Below, in pieces: positions 16,204 through 25,927 of a stretch of 64,000 nucleotides of DNA (its first letter is position 1; every line of letters starts with the position of its first letter). The DNA is taken from positions 1 to 64,000 of the forward strand of contig NZ_PDOF01000001.1 of the NCBI RefSeq assembly GCF_003226345.1, in the 5' to 3' direction. This stretch comes from Alteribacter lacisalsi (GTDB lineage Bacteria; Bacillota; Bacilli; Bacillales; Salisediminibacteriaceae). The position numbers and the translations under genes are program-made. The notes beneath the pieces are model-generated. The model worked only from the letters and a program-made list of their open reading frames with translations, made no database searches and was not told where the DNA came from.

Positions 16204-16623
16204 ATGTCAGGTAAATATGAAGTAGGAAGCATCGTCGAAGGAAAAGTAACTGGGATTAAACCTTTTGGTGCGTTCGTCGCTCTTGATGAAAAGAAACAGG
16301 GACTTGTTCACATTTCCCACATCGCTCACGGATTTGTAAAAGATATTAACGAGCACCTTTCCGTAGGGGATGAAGTAAAAGTAAAAATTCTATCCGTTGA
16401 CGAAGAATCCGGAAAGATTTCTCTTTCCATTCGTGAAACTCAGCCTAAGCCGGAGCGTCCTGCACGTCAGGAACGTCCAGCACGCCAGGGCGGAGGCGGT
16501 GGCGGCAAGCGTCACACAAACGAAAAGCCACAAGGTTTCAACACACTTGAAGAGAAGCTTAAAGGCTGGCTAAAACAGTCAAACGAAATTCAGGCTGACC
16601 TGAACAAGCGCGCAAAGAAATAA
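16204..16623 (+). CDS. yugI: S1-domain RNA-binding protein, general stress protein 13 (YugI)
   Basis: Small cytoplasmic protein with one N-terminal S1 RNA-binding domain (about residues 5-75: GSIVEGKVTGIKPFGAFVAL, GLVHISHIA, KVKILSVDEESGKISLSIR). A basic, glycine-rich linker (about 80-100, with a tandem RPARQ motif) and a charged C-terminal helix follow. This matches YugI/GSP13 of B. subtilis, a ribosome-associated stress protein of uncertain mechanism. A strong sigma-A promoter and TAGGAG ribosome site precede it and a good terminator follows, so it is monocistronic. The neighbours alaR-alaT and yuzA are also its neighbours in B. subtilis. Confidence 0.88.
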   Translation: MSGKYEVGSIVEGKVTGIKPFGAFVALDEKKQGLVHISHIAHGFVKDINEHLSVGDEVKVKILSVDEESGKISLSIRETQPKPERPARQERPARQGGGGGGKRHTNEKPQGFNTLEEKLKGWLKQSNEIQADLNKRAKK

Positions 16624-16652
16624 GGATTTCCCAGAATCCTGCTTTCCAAGAC

Positions 16653-16692
16653 GAGAAAGAGGCACTCATTCGTGAGAGCCTCTTCTTTTTTT
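16653..16692 (+). terminator. terminator of yugI
   Basis: AAGAGGC and GCCTCTT stem with inner CTCA/TGAG pairing around TTCG, then a T-rich tract. Confidence 0.88.
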
Positions 16693-16744
16693 GGCTAACG
16701 GAAAATTCATTAAGCCTGCGTTTTGCTATGTTAAAGCTTGATTG

Positions 16745-16855
16745 TTGATTAACACTCCTGCGGGAACAGCGCCTGCTGAAGACCCGGCAGGGACGTTTTT
16801 TCCTGAGGAGGCTGAAGCGGTGCCTCGGGAAGGGAGCGCGTAGAGCTGAGATCAA
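16745..16855. repeat. dispersed intergenic repeat copy, diverged
   Basis: Opens with ACTCCTGCGGGAACAGC and continues GAGGAGGCTGAAGC to a degraded GCCTCGGGAAGGGAGCG end, the same order of motifs as the fuller copies elsewhere. No frame of useful length is conserved. It occupies the 379-bp gap between yugI and yuzA together with two terminators. Confidence 0.6.
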
Positions 16856-16880
16856 AAACAAACTTTAACAAAGACTATAT

Positions 16881-16925
16881 AAAAAAGCTTTCCGGCACGG
16901 GGGATGTGCGGAAAGCCTTTTTTAA
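16881..16925. terminator. bidirectional terminator serving the DUF378 gene
   Basis: The stem GCTTTCCG/CGGAAAGC with a GC-rich loop has A6 on the left and T6 on the right. It lies 78 bases after the DUF378 stop codon on the minus strand. Confidence 0.75.
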
Positions 16926-17002
16926 AACCCTTCTCACCTGTGCAACCCGCTTCCAGAGTAAAATTGTACCTTTGGGGATCTGGAACGAATGGGTTCTGGT
17001 GT

Positions 17003-17230
17003 TTAACGCTGAGGTTCTGGACTGCGTTCCAGTTCTTCGTCCGGCTTAAACAGAATGGAGATGCAATACAGTCCTGCAAGTCCAACAAGTGCATAGATGA
17101 ACCGGGAAAATCCGGCTGCCTGCCCGCCGAAAATTGCTGCTACAAGGTCAAAACGGAAAAATCCGATCAAACCCCAGTTAATTGCTCCGATAATTGCCAG
17201 CACAAGGGCTGTGCGTTGAATACCGCTCAT
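17003..17230 (-). CDS. yuzA: DUF378 small membrane protein, YuzA-like
   Basis: A 75-residue protein with two hydrophobic helices (ALVLAIIGAINWGLIGFF and RFIYALVGLAGLYCISILF) and the family's GAINWGLIG motif, matching DUF378 and B. subtilis YuzA. The function is unknown. The ribosome site AAGGAGGTGAGG is excellent. It is divergent from the alcohol dehydrogenase gene, as in the yug region of B. subtilis. Confidence 0.82.
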   Translation of the reverse strand: MSGIQRTALVLAIIGAINWGLIGFFRFDLVAAIFGGQAAGFSRFIYALVGLAGLYCISILFKPDEELERSPEPQR

Positions 17231-17429
17231 TCGTTCCTCACCTCCTTAAAATGTACTCCAGAATAAGAAGCGTGACTGCTCCTTGTCTTATCTTGAATAA
17301 ATGAAGGGTTTTTTATGCACAGCAGGATGAAGGATTACTCACTGCACATTTCTTTACATATCTACTGAGAGTGGTAAATAATAAGGGAGCAGTGGATATA
17401 CCTTAGTTTTCTAAAGGAGTGAAGCATAG

Positions 17430-18596
17430 ATGGATAACTTTATTTACCAGAATCCTGTAAGGCTTATTTTTGGACAGGGACAGGTCAACGAGCAGCTGAC
17501 CAGTCAGCTGGAGACATATGGCAGGAATGTTCTCCTTGTTTACGGAGGAGGAAGCATTAAAAGAAATGGTCTGTACGACCAGGTTACAGACCTTTTGGAA
17601 AAAGACGGATTTAACATTTACGAACTTGCCGGCGTGGAGCCGAATCCACGACTTTCCACAGTCCATAAGGGTGTGGATATCTGTAAGACAGAAGACATTG
17701 ATGTCATTCTTGCTGTCGGAGGCGGAAGTGTAATTGACTGTACCAAAGCCATTGCGGCGGGCGCAAAGTATCACGGAGATGCCTGGGACCTTGTAACAAA
17801 AAAAGCCGTTCCGGAAGATGCGCTGCCGTTCGGTACCATTCTCACTCTGGCTGCAACCGGTTCTGAAATGAACGCCGGTTCTGTCATTACAAACTGGGAA
17901 ACTCATGAGAAATATGGATGGGGAAGTCCGCATGTTTTTCCAAAGTTCTCCATACTGGACCCGGCCAATACCCTGAGTGTCCCCGAGGACCACACTGTGT
18001 ATGGGATTGTGGATATGATGAGTCACGTGTTAGAGCAGTACTTTCATCCACAGACCAATACGCCTCTGCAGGAAAACATGTGTGAAGCTGTGCTGAAAAC
18101 CGTGATTGAAGCTGGCCCTGAGCTTGTGAAAAACCTTGATGACGTTAAACTGCGTGAAACCATTCTCTATTCGGGGACAATTGCACTTAACGGAACGCTT
18201 CAGATGGGTGTGCGAGGGGACTGGGCTTCCCATAACATTGAGCACGCTGTATCGGCTGTTTATGATATTCCCCACGCAGGCGGCCTTGCCATTCTGTTCC
18301 CGCAGTGGATGAGACATCATCTTGACAAGGGAGAGGATAAACTCGTCAGGCTTGCTGTAAACGTCTGGGGAATCGATCCCGAGAATAAATCAGGGAGCCA
18401 AATCGCAGAAGAAGGAATCCAGCGTCTTGAGCAGTTCTGGACGAGTCTAGGTGCACCGAACAGCCTTGCTGACTATGATATCGATGCCAGCCGCATTGAT
18501 GAAATGGCAGATAAAGCGATGGCCAATGGTCCGTTCGGGAACTTCAACGCCCTTGAAAAAGAAGACGTGGAAATGATTCTGAAAGCTTCCTTATAA
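17430..18596 (+). CDS. yugJ: iron-containing alcohol dehydrogenase, YugJ-like (BDH type)
   Basis: Group III metal-dependent alcohol dehydrogenase that interconverts an aldehyde and alcohol with NAD(P)H. The nucleotide-binding GGGS motifs ([11 protein letters not shown] and [15 protein letters not shown]) and likely metal ligands (Asp and His in [10 protein letters not shown], His in [21 protein letters not shown]) are present. The 388-residue length fits butanol-dehydrogenase-type enzymes. AAAGGAG precedes the ATG. Its place between yuzA and pgi matches B. subtilis yugJ/yugK, where two copies exist; here there is one. The natural substrate is unknown. Confidence 0.85.
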   Translation: MDNFIYQNPVRLIFGQGQVNEQLTSQLETYGRNVLLVYGGGSIKRNGLYDQVTDLLEKDGFNIYELAGVEPNPRLSTVHKGVDICKTEDIDVILAVGGGSVIDCTKAIAAGAKYHGDAWDLVTKKAVPEDALPFGTILTLAATGSEMNAGSVITNWETHEKYGWGSPHVFPKFSILDPANTLSVPEDHTVYGIVDMMSHVLEQYFHPQTNTPLQENMCEAVLKTVIEAGPELVKNLDDVKLRETILYSGTIALNGTLQMGVRGDWASHNIEHAVSAVYDIPHAGGLAILFPQWMRHHLDKGEDKLVRLAVNVWGIDPENKSGSQIAEEGIQRLEQFWTSLGAPNSLADYDIDASRIDEMADKAMANGPFGNFNALEKEDVEMILKASL

Positions 18597-18610
18597 TACC
18601 GGAGATTAGA

Positions 18611-18642
18611 AATGGCCCTCACGCGGTGAGGGCCATTTTCTG
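18611..18642 (+). terminator. terminator of the alcohol dehydrogenase gene
   Basis: Perfect stem TGGCCCTCAC/GTGAGGGCCA with a 3-nt loop and a TTTTCT tail. Confidence 0.88.
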
Positions 18643-18731
18643 TGTGTTGAGTTTTGTTTACAGCTCACTTTCTGCCTGAAAATCTTATTGCTTAATAGCA
18701 GAATGGCACGTAAAAATGCACGGTTTAAAAC

Positions 18732-18745
18732 TGGATGCGCTTACA
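18732..18745 (-). promoter_or_regulatory. possible CcpA (cre) site before pgi
   Basis: Minus-strand TGTAAGCGCATCCA fits the relaxed cre pattern WTGNAANCGNWNNCAW at all but one position and lies 13 bases upstream of the putative -35 box. Supported by motif only. Confidence 0.3.
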
Positions 18746-18758
18746 ATCTTTCATTAGC

Positions 18759-18787
18759 TTGATTATTTGATCCGGTTTTAATAAAGT
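18759..18787 (+). promoter_or_regulatory. putative sigma-A promoter of pgi
   Basis: TTGATT and TAAAGT with a 17-base spacer, about 55 bases before pgi. The -10 box is only moderate. Confidence 0.4.
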
Positions 18788-18841
18788 GAAACGTGGAAGA
18801 GTAGTAATAGCATTTTACACTCAATACTGGAGGTAGAAATA

Positions 18842-20191
18842 ATGTCGAACGTTCTTTCATTTGATTACAAAAAAGCGGAACCGTTTGTTGCCGCTCACGA
18901 AGTTGAGTATATGACAGATGCAGTGAAAGCTGCCCATGAGGCCCTGCATAACAAAACAGGCGCAGGCAGCGAGTTTCTCGGATGGCTTGACCTTCCTGTG
19001 AACTATGATAAAGAGGAATTTGAACGAATCCAGCAGTCAGCTGAAAAAATTAAGAAGGATACCGATGTTCTTCTTGTAGTAGGGATCGGTGGATCCTATC
19101 TGGGCGCCCGGGCTGCGATTGAAGCCCTTAACCATTCCTTCTACAACGTACTTGAAAAAGAGCAGCGCAATTCGCCGCAGGTGCTCTTTGTCGGGAACAA
19201 CATCAGCTCAACCTACGTACGGGACCTTCTTGATCTTCTTGAAGGAAAAGACGTGTCCATCAATGTTATTTCAAAATCAGGCACGACAACCGAGCCGGCA
19301 ATCGCATTCAGAATTCTCCGCGACTACATTGAGAAAAAATATGGGGTGGAAGAAGCCCGAAAGCGAATTTACGCTACTACTGACAAATCAAAAGGTGCGC
19401 TTAAAGAGCTTGCGAACGAAGAAGGCTATGAGTCCTTCGTTATTCCTGATGACGTAGGCGGTCGTTTTTCAGTTCTGACTGCAGTAGGCCTGCTTCCGAT
19501 TGCCGCAAGCGGACTTGATATTCAGGCGATGATGCAGGGAGCTGCAGACGCCCGTGAGGCTTACAGCAGTGCAGATCTTTCTGAAAATGCCGCTTACCAG
19601 TACGCAGCAGTGAGAAATTCCCTTTATAATAAAGGGAAGACGATTGAACTGATGGTGAACTACGAGCCGGCACTGCACTTTGTGAGCGAGTGGTGGAAGC
19701 AGCTTTACGGTGAGAGTGAAGGAAAAGACGGAAAAGGTATTTTCCCGGCTGCTGCAGACTTCTCCACTGATCTTCATTCCCTTGGCCAGTATGTCCAGGA
19801 CGGCCGCCGGGACTTGTTTGAGACGGTCCTTAACGTGGAAAGTGTCCGTGAGGAAATCAAGATTCAGGAAGCCGATTCCGACCTTGATAATCTGAACTAC
19901 CTTGCTGGAGAGACAATGGACTTTGTTAACAAAAAAGCGTTCCAGGGAACACTTCTTGCTCATACAGACGGCAACGTTCCGAACCTCATTATCAATGTTC
20001 CGGAGCTGAATGAGTATCACTTCGGCTACCTCGTTTACTTCTTTGAAAAAGCCTGCGCAATCAGCGGCTACATTCTGGGAGTAAACCCGTTCGATCAGCC
20101 TGGTGTCGAAGCGTATAAAAAGAATATGTTTGCTCTTCTCGGCAAACCGGGATTTGAGAAGGAAAAAGAAGAACTCGAAAAGCGTTTGTAA
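18842..20191 (+). CDS. pgi: glucose-6-phosphate isomerase
   Basis: Cytoplasmic enzyme that interconverts glucose 6-phosphate and fructose 6-phosphate. The 449-residue length is that of the short Gram-positive type. Visible signatures are [15 protein letters not shown], the sugar-phosphate loop [15 protein letters not shown] and [14 protein letters not shown], with the C-terminal catalytic-lysine region [10 protein letters not shown]. The ribosome site is GGAGGTAG. The yug-like neighbours agree with the B. subtilis pgi locus. No terminator is obvious before yugN. Confidence 0.95.
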   Translation: MSNVLSFDYKKAEPFVAAHEVEYMTDAVKAAHEALHNKTGAGSEFLGWLDLPVNYDKEEFERIQQSAEKIKKDTDVLLVVGIGGSYLGARAAIEALNHSFYNVLEKEQRNSPQVLFVGNNISSTYVRDLLDLLEGKDVSINVISKSGTTTEPAIAFRILRDYIEKKYGVEEARKRIYATTDKSKGALKELANEEGYESFVIPDDVGGRFSVLTAVGLLPIAASGLDIQAMMQGAADAREAYSSADLSENAAYQYAAVRNSLYNKGKTIELMVNYEPALHFVSEWWKQLYGESEGKDGKGIFPAAADFSTDLHSLGQYVQDGRRDLFETVLNVESVREEIKIQEADSDLDNLNYLAGETMDFVNKKAFQGTLLAHTDGNVPNLIINVPELNEYHFGYLVYFFEKACAISGYILGVNPFDQPGVEAYKKNMFALLGKPGFEKEKEELEKRL

Positions 20192-20271
20192 TCTTACGAG
20201 GGTTAAAGAAAAAGGGAAATGGTGTCGATAAAACCTATTTTCCCGGGAAATATCACGAAGGGATCAGAGCC

Positions 20272-20296
20272 GGGGACAGGTAAGTTTAATCCCGTG
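20272..20296. repeat. short dispersed motif GGGGACAGGTAA...CCCGTG, copy 1
   Basis: GGGGACAGGTAAGTTTAATCCCGTG recurs with small changes at 39394. Such GGGGACAGGT motifs are common short intergenic repeats in Bacillaceae. No transposase is near either copy. Confidence 0.4.
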
Positions 20297-20370
20297 CTTT
20301 GGTCTCTTTTGTATGTGAAGATGGAGAACGGGCATGCTAAAGGCAACGAAAAGGTGTGGAGGTGAGGGCG

Positions 20371-20796
20371 GTGATTGAAATTGAATCTCCCCTTGAAGGG
20401 CACATAATGGGCATGGACGATCTAGAAGATAAAATAAAACCCCTCGGCTACGTTGTAGGAGGAGGCTGGGAGTATGATCACGGGTACTTCGATTATATGA
20501 TGAACAGCGATGGGAGCTATCTTTGCGTAAGACTTCCGTTTACAGCCTATGACGGAGAACTGGACCGAAAGGATGCAGAAGTGCAGCTCGGCCGTCCGTT
20601 TCTTCTGGCACACAAGTATCAAAGAGGGCTCGATGATAATGTTCATGATCCGAACCCGCTCACGAATCAATTCTCCGAACCGGTTGATAAAGATGCCGAG
20701 TTTCCAAAAGAATGGATTCAGACTGGAAAAGAATATGTTAATGAGCTTGAGCAGGTCATCCTGCACAACGTTCAGATGTTCCCTCGAGACCGGTAA
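20371..20796 (+). CDS. yugN: YugN-like family protein
   Basis: A 141-residue protein of the YugN-like family, with the typical sequence PLGYVVGGGWEYDHGYFDYMM followed by YLCVRLPFTAYDGELD and VQLGRPFLLAHKYQRGLD. The function is unknown. I chose the GTG at 20371, with GGAGGTGAGG seven bases before it; this also matches where family proteins begin. The longer GTG frame from 20356 has no ribosome site. It stands between pgi and the potassium channel gene, as in B. subtilis. Confidence 0.82.
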   Translation: MIEIESPLEGHIMGMDDLEDKIKPLGYVVGGGWEYDHGYFDYMMNSDGSYLCVRLPFTAYDGELDRKDAEVQLGRPFLLAHKYQRGLDDNVHDPNPLTNQFSEPVDKDAEFPKEWIQTGKEYVNELEQVILHNVQMFPRDR

Positions 20797-20822
20797 ATGA
20801 ATCCGGTCTCTTATTTTTTCTT
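20784..20822 (+). terminator. terminator of yugN, overlapping the end of the channel gene
   Basis: The stem GAGACCGG/CCGGTCTC with a 9-nt loop is followed by TTATTTTTT. The T run overlaps the reverse-strand stop codon of the convergent yugO-like gene. Confidence 0.85.
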
Positions 20823-21818
20823 AAACAATACGACAAGGTGATCGCCTTCTTTCAGCTTATACTGATCAGGAGGCAGAAGCTCGGCTGTGTCATCACGCCA
20901 GATCCCGAGAAGATGTTCCCCATCAAACTGCCAGTCCTCAATGAGTTGACCATATGTCAGACCGATGCATTCCTCAGGAAGGTTTTTCAGCTGCATAATA
21001 TTTTTAGTATCCTTCTCAAGCAGCGTCAGCATCAGACTGCTTACTCCGTGAGATTCCGGTCCATTGTTCATAAGTGAACTCAGCATGAGAGAACTCAGTA
21101 CCAATTCGTCTGCTCCGGCCCGGCGGGCATTTTTTATCTGGGCTTCCGTCACAATTTCCGCGATCGTATAAATCTCAGGATGATTCCCTTTAATAGCAAG
21201 AATTGAAAGGACGGTTTTTGAATCAGCCGTACCCTCTTCTTCGTGAAGATCGGCAGTAATAATGGCTGTGCCGGCTTCTCTGGCATTTGCTTTTTCCAGC
21301 ACATGATCGTGACTGGCAGAACCTTTAACAAAGTGCACCCAGCCGAGTGACTCCGGCTTGGTTTCAAGGCTTTCGTCAATAAGTACGACCTTTTGATCTC
21401 TGCTCTGCTGACGGATCATTTCCATGAGCAGGCGGGAACGCTCATTCCAGCCGACTACAATGATATGTCCGGATTTATGGAAGGAGGCCCGGCCGTTTTC
21501 TATACTGTTCCTAGCACTCACTGCTGATGATGCTACATTAGCCAGATAAAAAGAAAAGGTTCCAACCCCGGTCAGAATCAGGAGGAAACCGAGCAGGCGT
21601 CCGTAAACAGACTCCGGGACAAAATCGCCGTAACCAACTGTGGAAACAGTCACGATCGCCCACCATACCCCGTCAAACAAATCGGGAAAGGTGTCGGGTT
21701 CGATAAAATGAATAACAGTACCAAAGAAAAGGATAATGCCAAATAATAAAGTTATCAGTTTAACAAGCGTCTGCAGATGACTAGATACGGACTCGATAAA
21801 CACATTCAGCCTGAACAT
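20811..21818 (-). CDS. yugO: potassium channel with RCK domain, YugO-like
   Basis: Membrane channel of the MthK/YugO type: two transmembrane segments (about 20-38 and 74-95) flank a pore loop with the selectivity filter TVGYGD (about 60-65). A cytoplasmic RCK domain follows (HIIVVGWNERSRLLMEMI, a Rossmann-like start near 115) with a C-terminal lobe ending HLVVLFKKK. B. subtilis YugO mediates potassium-based electrical signalling in biofilms; the same role here is inference from homology and position. I chose the ATG at 21818, preceded by GGGAGGTGG; the longer frame adds 55 residues with no ribosome site or family similarity. Confidence 0.87.
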   Translation of the reverse strand: MFRLNVFIESVSSHLQTLVKLITLLFGIILFFGTVIHFIEPDTFPDLFDGVWWAIVTVSTVGYGDFVPESVYGRLLGFLLILTGVGTFSFYLANVASSAVSARNSIENGRASFHKSGHIIVVGWNERSRLLMEMIRQQSRDQKVVLIDESLETKPESLGWVHFVKGSASHDHVLEKANAREAGTAIITADLHEEEGTADSKTVLSILAIKGNHPEIYTIAEIVTEAQIKNARRAGADELVLSSLMLSSLMNNGPESHGVSSLMLTLLEKDTKNIMQLKNLPEECIGLTYGQLIEDWQFDGEHLLGIWRDDTAELLPPDQYKLKEGDHLVVLFKKK

Positions 21819-21914
21819 TTCTCCACCTCCCGTCACACTCTTTCCATTATTGACGAAATCAGATGAAAAACATTCATAGTTTTGATAATATAGGGGGAGC
21901 GAGGGGGAACCGAC

Positions 21915-22073
21915 ATGGCACAGGCAATTATTTTTGCGATTACAATGTTTATCGGATGGCTGATTTTTGATGCGATCAAGCATAAGAAAATCATTAAGGA
22001 AAACGTACTGGCAGGCGCCTTTGCAGGTGTAATTGCCGGGATCGTATGGTATATTCTTTTTGTCATTTTCTAG
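21915..22073 (+). CDS. 52-residue two-helix membrane protein
   Basis: Short frame starting MAQAIIFAITMFIGWLIFD and ending VWYILFVIF. Two hydrophobic helices are joined by a positively charged loop (IKHKKIIKEN), which should stay in the cytoplasm. GAGGGGGAACCGAC precedes the ATG and could act as a ribosome site. It lies between the divergent channel gene and a solitary tRNA-Ala. I do not recognise a family. The clean amphipathic pattern and full helix lengths support a real gene, but it could still be chance. Confidence 0.55.
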   Translation: MAQAIIFAITMFIGWLIFDAIKHKKIIKENVLAGAFAGVIAGIVWYILFVIF

Positions 22074-22110
22074 GTTAATTAAACCGAATTGTCCGACTTT
22101 TTAAAAAGGC

Positions 22111-22139
22111 TTGATTCGAACTGACGGATCGGATATAAT
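22111..22139 (+). promoter_or_regulatory. sigma-A promoter of the solitary tRNA-Ala
   Basis: TTGATT and TATAAT with a 17-base spacer, 20 bases before the mature tRNA 5' end. Confidence 0.85.
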
Positions 22140-22159
22140 TCAATATGTCGACACGATAT

Positions 22160-22235
22160 GGGGCATTAGCTCAGCTGGGAGAGCGCTTCGCTGGCAGCGA
22201 AGAGGTCAGCGGTTCGAGCCCGCTATGCTCCACCA
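22160..22235 (+). tRNA. tRNA-Ala(GGC)
   Basis: Complete cloverleaf with encoded CCA, acceptor GGGGCAT with ATGCTCC and anticodon GGC in CTTCGCTGGCAGCGAAG. It has its own promoter and terminator, so it is a single-gene unit, complementing the tRNA-Ala(TGC) of the rRNA cluster. Confidence 0.95.
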
Positions 22236-22245
22236 TACATATGAA

Positions 22246-22292
22246 CAACGACGCGGTTTCTGGTTTTAACCAGGAGTTGCGTCGTTTTTTTA
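22246..22292 (+). terminator. terminator of tRNA-Ala(GGC)
   Basis: AACGACGC pairs with GCGTCGTT; inside, CTGG and CCAG pair around TTTTAA. T7 follows. Confidence 0.85.
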
Positions 22293-22335
22293 TGGCTCTT
22301 TTCGTAAATATTGTTGCCCTTGAATATAGTAATTC

Positions 22336-22515
22336 TGGAGCGATAGGTCGCGACTCCAGCGGGAAAAGCAACAGCCGCCAGCGCTTACTTCGTGAGTATG
22401 CTGCGAGGTGCTTCGAGGCAGAAGGCTACGAAGCTTTTCTGGCAGAGGAAGACGCAGAAGTTCTTCTCCGAGGAGGCTGAGGCGTTGCCCGCGGAAAGCG
22501 CCGACCTGTAGCGTG
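22336..22515. repeat. long copy of the dispersed intergenic repeat
   Basis: Begins GCGACTCCAGCGGGAAAAGC and ends GGCGTTGCCCGCGGAAAGCGCC, the two conserved ends of the family, but the middle (about 22390-22470) is longer than in other copies and contains its own AGCTT-rich inverted stretch. Frames across it are not conserved. It fills the 349-bp gap between the tRNA and thrB. Confidence 0.6.
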
Positions 22516-22540
22516 CATCCGCTTCATACAAAAAGACACC

Positions 22541-22580
22541 AAAAAAAAGCTGTCCCAAAATCTCCTTTTGGGGCAGCTTT
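22541..22580 (-). terminator. terminator of the threonine operon
   Basis: A 13-bp stem, AGCTGTCCCAAAA with TTTTGGGGCAGCT, one wobble. The minus-strand side ends in T8. It lies just after the thrB stop. Confidence 0.88.
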
Positions 22581-22584
22581 TTAT

Positions 22585-23505
22585 TTATATTATTGCTTTG
22601 ATGGAACTCTTTTTTACCTGTGTTCCTTCCCAGTCAGGCTTGAGGTGCTGGACGTCACAATGCATGAGTGAAGATGCCAGCTTTCTTCTTACATAGCTTC
22701 CGGAGCCCTCAGGAACATAAACCATTACAATCGGTCCCGCTCCGCTCAGGGCTACTCCGTACACGTTCATTGAAGCAGTGAGGGTGACAACCTTCTCCAG
22801 CTCCGGAACGATAGCAGAACGGTATGGCTGGTGGAAGAGGTCCTGCTGCATCATTTTACCGGCAACATCCCAGCGGTTCTGCATAAGAGCAGCCACAAGT
22901 ACGTTACTTACACTGCTTGCTTTTACCGCATCTCCAAACGGGAGTTTCTCAGGGAGTCTGCTTCTTGAAGAAGAGGTCTTAAGCTCATAGTCCGGTACAA
23001 CAGCAACGATTTCCACCTGGGGGGATATACCGGAAATCACATCTGTCTGTTTGTCATTGTGAGTTCCGATTACCAGACCTCCGTAAAAAGAAGCGGCCAC
23101 ATTATCCGGGTGTCCCTCATAACAGCTTGCGATTCTCACTTTATCCTTTACCGATAGATTCAGGGAAAGTATTGCATTCGCAAGTTCGATCCCGGCGACA
23201 ATGGCAGCAGCGCTGCTGCCAAGCCCACGTGCCATTGGGATGTCACTTGTAAGCTCAACCCGGCATGGAGGGAGTTTGCGGCTCACACCTTCTGCTATAT
23301 GGGAAGCCACTTTGCAGATCAGATTATCCTCTCCTTCGGGAAGTCCCTCCAAATAGGGAGAACGGGCATAAAAGGACCACTTCTCTCCATATGAAGCCGA
23401 GAGGGTGAGATAACGATTCACAGCCATCCCTACGCTGTCGAAGCCGGGACCGAGGTTGGCTGTACTGCCGGGAACAGTGATCGTGATCATCTGGTCCCGG
23501 CTCAT
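22585..23505 (-). CDS. thrB: homoserine kinase
   Basis: GHMP-family kinase that phosphorylates L-homoserine with ATP, the step before threonine synthase. The family signature [16 protein letters not shown] (phosphate loop) is present, with [18 protein letters not shown] at the start and the C-terminal [11 protein letters not shown] glycine motif. The 306-residue length is standard. Its ATG overlaps the thrC stop (ATGA), so it is coupled to thrC in the hom-thrC-thrB operon. Confidence 0.95.
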   Translation of the reverse strand: MSRDQMITITVPGSTANLGPGFDSVGMAVNRYLTLSASYGEKWSFYARSPYLEGLPEGEDNLICKVASHIAEGVSRKLPPCRVELTSDIPMARGLGSSAAAIVAGIELANAILSLNLSVKDKVRIASCYEGHPDNVAASFYGGLVIGTHNDKQTDVISGISPQVEIVAVVPDYELKTSSSRSRLPEKLPFGDAVKASSVSNVLVAALMQNRWDVAGKMMQQDLFHQPYRSAIVPELEKVVTLTASMNVYGVALSGAGPIVMVYVPEGSGSYVRRKLASSLMHCDVQHLKPDWEGTQVKKSSIKAII

Positions 23506-24563
23506 TGCTTCACACGCTCCTGGATCAGATCAAAGATGGCTTCTTCATTATTAGGGAGGACTTCTGCTTTAAAGGATGAGCTTTCAATCGCACAATTCGG
23601 GTCTTTTAATCCGTTCCCCGTCAATACGGCAACAACCCTGGCTCCTTTTTCAAGCTTTCCTGATTCAACCTGCTTTCTAACTCCTGCAAGAGATGCGGCG
23701 GATGCAGGCTCGCAAAAGACACCTTCTTCCCTTGCCAGCTGCTTATATGCTGAAAGAATTTCACGATCTGTTACCTCGTCAATGGCTCCTCCTGATTCCT
23801 GAGCAGTATTTACTGCATGCTCCCAGCTTGCCGGGTTTCCGATCCGGATGGCGGTTGCAATGGTTTCCGGGTTTTCGATGGCCATGCCCCGGACAATGGC
23901 AGCAGCGCCTTCCGCTTCAAAGCCGTGCATGCGGGGGAGTCCTGACTGATGAGTCTGGTGATACTCTTTAAAGCCCTTCCAGTAGGCTGTAATATTCCCG
24001 GCATTGCCGACAGGAATTGCCAGAACATCAGGTGCTGACCCGAGCTGGTCGCACACTTCAAAAGCAGCTGTCTTCTGACCCACAATGCGGTGAGGATTTA
24101 CAGAGTTAACAAGAGAAATCGGAGCTTTCCTGCTTATGCTCTGCACCATTTTCAGGGCTTCATCGAAATTACCTTCTATCGTATAAATTTCAGCCCCGTA
24201 CATGACAGCCTGAGCGAGTTTACCCATAGCTACTTTTCCGTCGGGGATCAAAATAATACACCGCATTTTCGCACGGGCAGCATATGCTGCGGCTGCAGCG
24301 GACGTATTGCCGGTGGAAGCACAGATAACAGCCTCGTAGCCTTCTTCCTTTGCTTTAGCGACTGCCATGACCATCCCCCGGTCTTTAAATGACCCTGTTG
24401 GATTCGCACCTTCATATTTGGCATAAAGCTCCACTCCCCAAAGCTTAGACAGATGGGGAAGTGGAACGAGTGGCGTGTTGCCCTCGTTTAAAGACAACGC
24501 TGGTGTGTTTTCATTTACAGGCAGGAAATCGCGATAATGGTGAAGCAAACCTTTCCAGTACAT
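23502..24563 (-). CDS. thrC: threonine synthase
   Basis: PLP enzyme (fold type II) that converts O-phosphohomoserine to threonine. The PLP lysine is in GSFKDRGM, the phosphate loop is [11 protein letters not shown], and [15 protein letters not shown] is family-typical. I chose the ATG at 24563, with AAGGAGG eight bases upstream; an in-frame TTG at 24581 precedes that site. This gives 353 residues, the short Bacillus form. It lies one base after hom and overlaps thrB by four bases. Confidence 0.95.
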   Translation of the reverse strand: MYWKGLLHHYRDFLPVNENTPALSLNEGNTPLVPLPHLSKLWGVELYAKYEGANPTGSFKDRGMVMAVAKAKEEGYEAVICASTGNTSAAAAAYAARAKMRCIILIPDGKVAMGKLAQAVMYGAEIYTIEGNFDEALKMVQSISRKAPISLVNSVNPHRIVGQKTAAFEVCDQLGSAPDVLAIPVGNAGNITAYWKGFKEYHQTHQSGLPRMHGFEAEGAAAIVRGMAIENPETIATAIRIGNPASWEHAVNTAQESGGAIDEVTDREILSAYKQLAREEGVFCEPASAASLAGVRKQVESGKLEKGARVVAVLTGNGLKDPNCAIESSSFKAEVLPNNEEAIFDLIQERVKQ

Positions 24564-24564
24564 A

Positions 24565-25860
24565 TTATTTTCCTCCTTCAACCCTGTAACTGCTCTTTAC
24601 GTGATCGACCACATCAAGTTCAGCCAATGCTTTTATGACGCCATCATAGTTCTGCTTGGACACCTGGTGTGTTGTCACAATGATCTCTGCAACTTCCTGA
24701 CCTACCACAGGGCGCTGCAGAATTTTTTCAAGACTCACATCATTTTCTGAAAAAACGGAAGTAAGTGCAGCAAAAGTACCTGCCTGATCTTTTGCATGAA
24801 TGCGCAGGAAGTATTTCGAGAAGATTTCGTCATCGCTCTTCAGCTGTTTTTCAAATTGCGGTTCAGAAACTTTATTTCCGTTTACGCCGAGCCGCATGTT
24901 TTTCATCACTTCCACCAGGTCGGAAACAACAGCGGTGGCAGTTGGAAGTTTTCCGGCCCCCGGGCCGAAGAACATGGTTTCACCAACCGCTTCTCCATAA
25001 ACATAGACAGCGTTGAATTCATCGTTCACCGATGCAAGGGGGTGCTCATGAGGAAACAATGTCGGCTGTACGCTGACTTCTACTTTATTTCCTGTTCGTT
25101 CTGCGATTCCGATTAGTTTCATTGTAAGTCCGAGTTCATGACTGTAATCAAGATCTTCTGTGGTCACATTGGAAATTCCTGCAACATTCACGTCCTCCAG
25201 CTCAATTGGCATGGAAAAACCAAGCGTGCCAAGGATAGCTGTTTTTCTCGCTGCATCAATACCCTCAACATCAGCTGTCGGATCACTTTCGGCATAGCCG
25301 AGATCCTGAGCCTCTTTCAGGACTTCATGATAGTCTCTTCCTTCTTTCGTCATCTTCGTTAAAATATAGTTTGTTGTCCCGTTAAGAATGCCCATCATTT
25401 TTGTGATTTTGTCTGATGCGAGTCCGTCTACTAAACTGCGGATAATAGGAATTCCTCCAGCAACGCTGGCTTCATAGAACAGATCGCATTTATTCCTGGA
25501 AGCAGCCTGAAGCAGTTCACTTCCGTAGACAGCCACGAGATCTTTATTAGCTGTTACAACATGTTTTTTATTTTCAAGAGCCTGAAGAATGTATCTGCGT
25601 GATTCTTCAATCCCGCCCATAACCTCCAGAACGACATGGACATCAGGGTCATTTAGAATCTCATCAGGGTCTGTTGTGAGGCGTGAACCGTTTAAATGGA
25701 CATCTCTTTGTTTATGAAGGTCGTTTACGAGGATCTTGCTAATCGTCACAGAACAACCCACCTGATGCTTTAATTTATCCTGATGCTGATCAATAATGTG
25801 TACGACACCGCTTCCTACAGTACCTAATCCTAGCAGTCCGATATTGATTGAGTTGTTCAT
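24565..25860 (-). CDS. hom: homoserine dehydrogenase
   Basis: Reduces aspartate semialdehyde to homoserine with NAD(P)H, the branch point to threonine and methionine. An N-terminal Rossmann motif ([14 protein letters not shown]), the catalytic region [15 protein letters not shown] and a C-terminal ACT domain (about residues 350-430, [21 protein letters not shown]) for threonine feedback are present. I chose the ATG at 25860 because GGGAGGG lies nine bases upstream; the longer frame is unsupported. It is first in the operon; a near-consensus promoter lies about 70 bases upstream. Confidence 0.95.
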   Translation of the reverse strand: MNNSINIGLLGLGTVGSGVVHIIDQHQDKLKHQVGCSVTISKILVNDLHKQRDVHLNGSRLTTDPDEILNDPDVHVVLEVMGGIEESRRYILQALENKKHVVTANKDLVAVYGSELLQAASRNKCDLFYEASVAGGIPIIRSLVDGLASDKITKMMGILNGTTNYILTKMTKEGRDYHEVLKEAQDLGYAESDPTADVEGIDAARKTAILGTLGFSMPIELEDVNVAGISNVTTEDLDYSHELGLTMKLIGIAERTGNKVEVSVQPTLFPHEHPLASVNDEFNAVYVYGEAVGETMFFGPGAGKLPTATAVVSDLVEVMKNMRLGVNGNKVSEPQFEKQLKSDDEIFSKYFLRIHAKDQAGTFAALTSVFSENDVSLEKILQRPVVGQEVAEIIVTTHQVSKQNYDGVIKALAELDVVDHVKSSYRVEGGK

Positions 25861-25927
25861 GATTTTAGCCCTCCCAATGATTGTGATGTGTACTCTGTGC
25901 GAGGACACTTGTTTTTGTATAGGGGAC

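Noticed and set aside
20239-20250. 12-bp palindrome TTTCCCGGGAAA after pgi
   Set aside because: No T run, no promoter context and no second copy; most likely chance.
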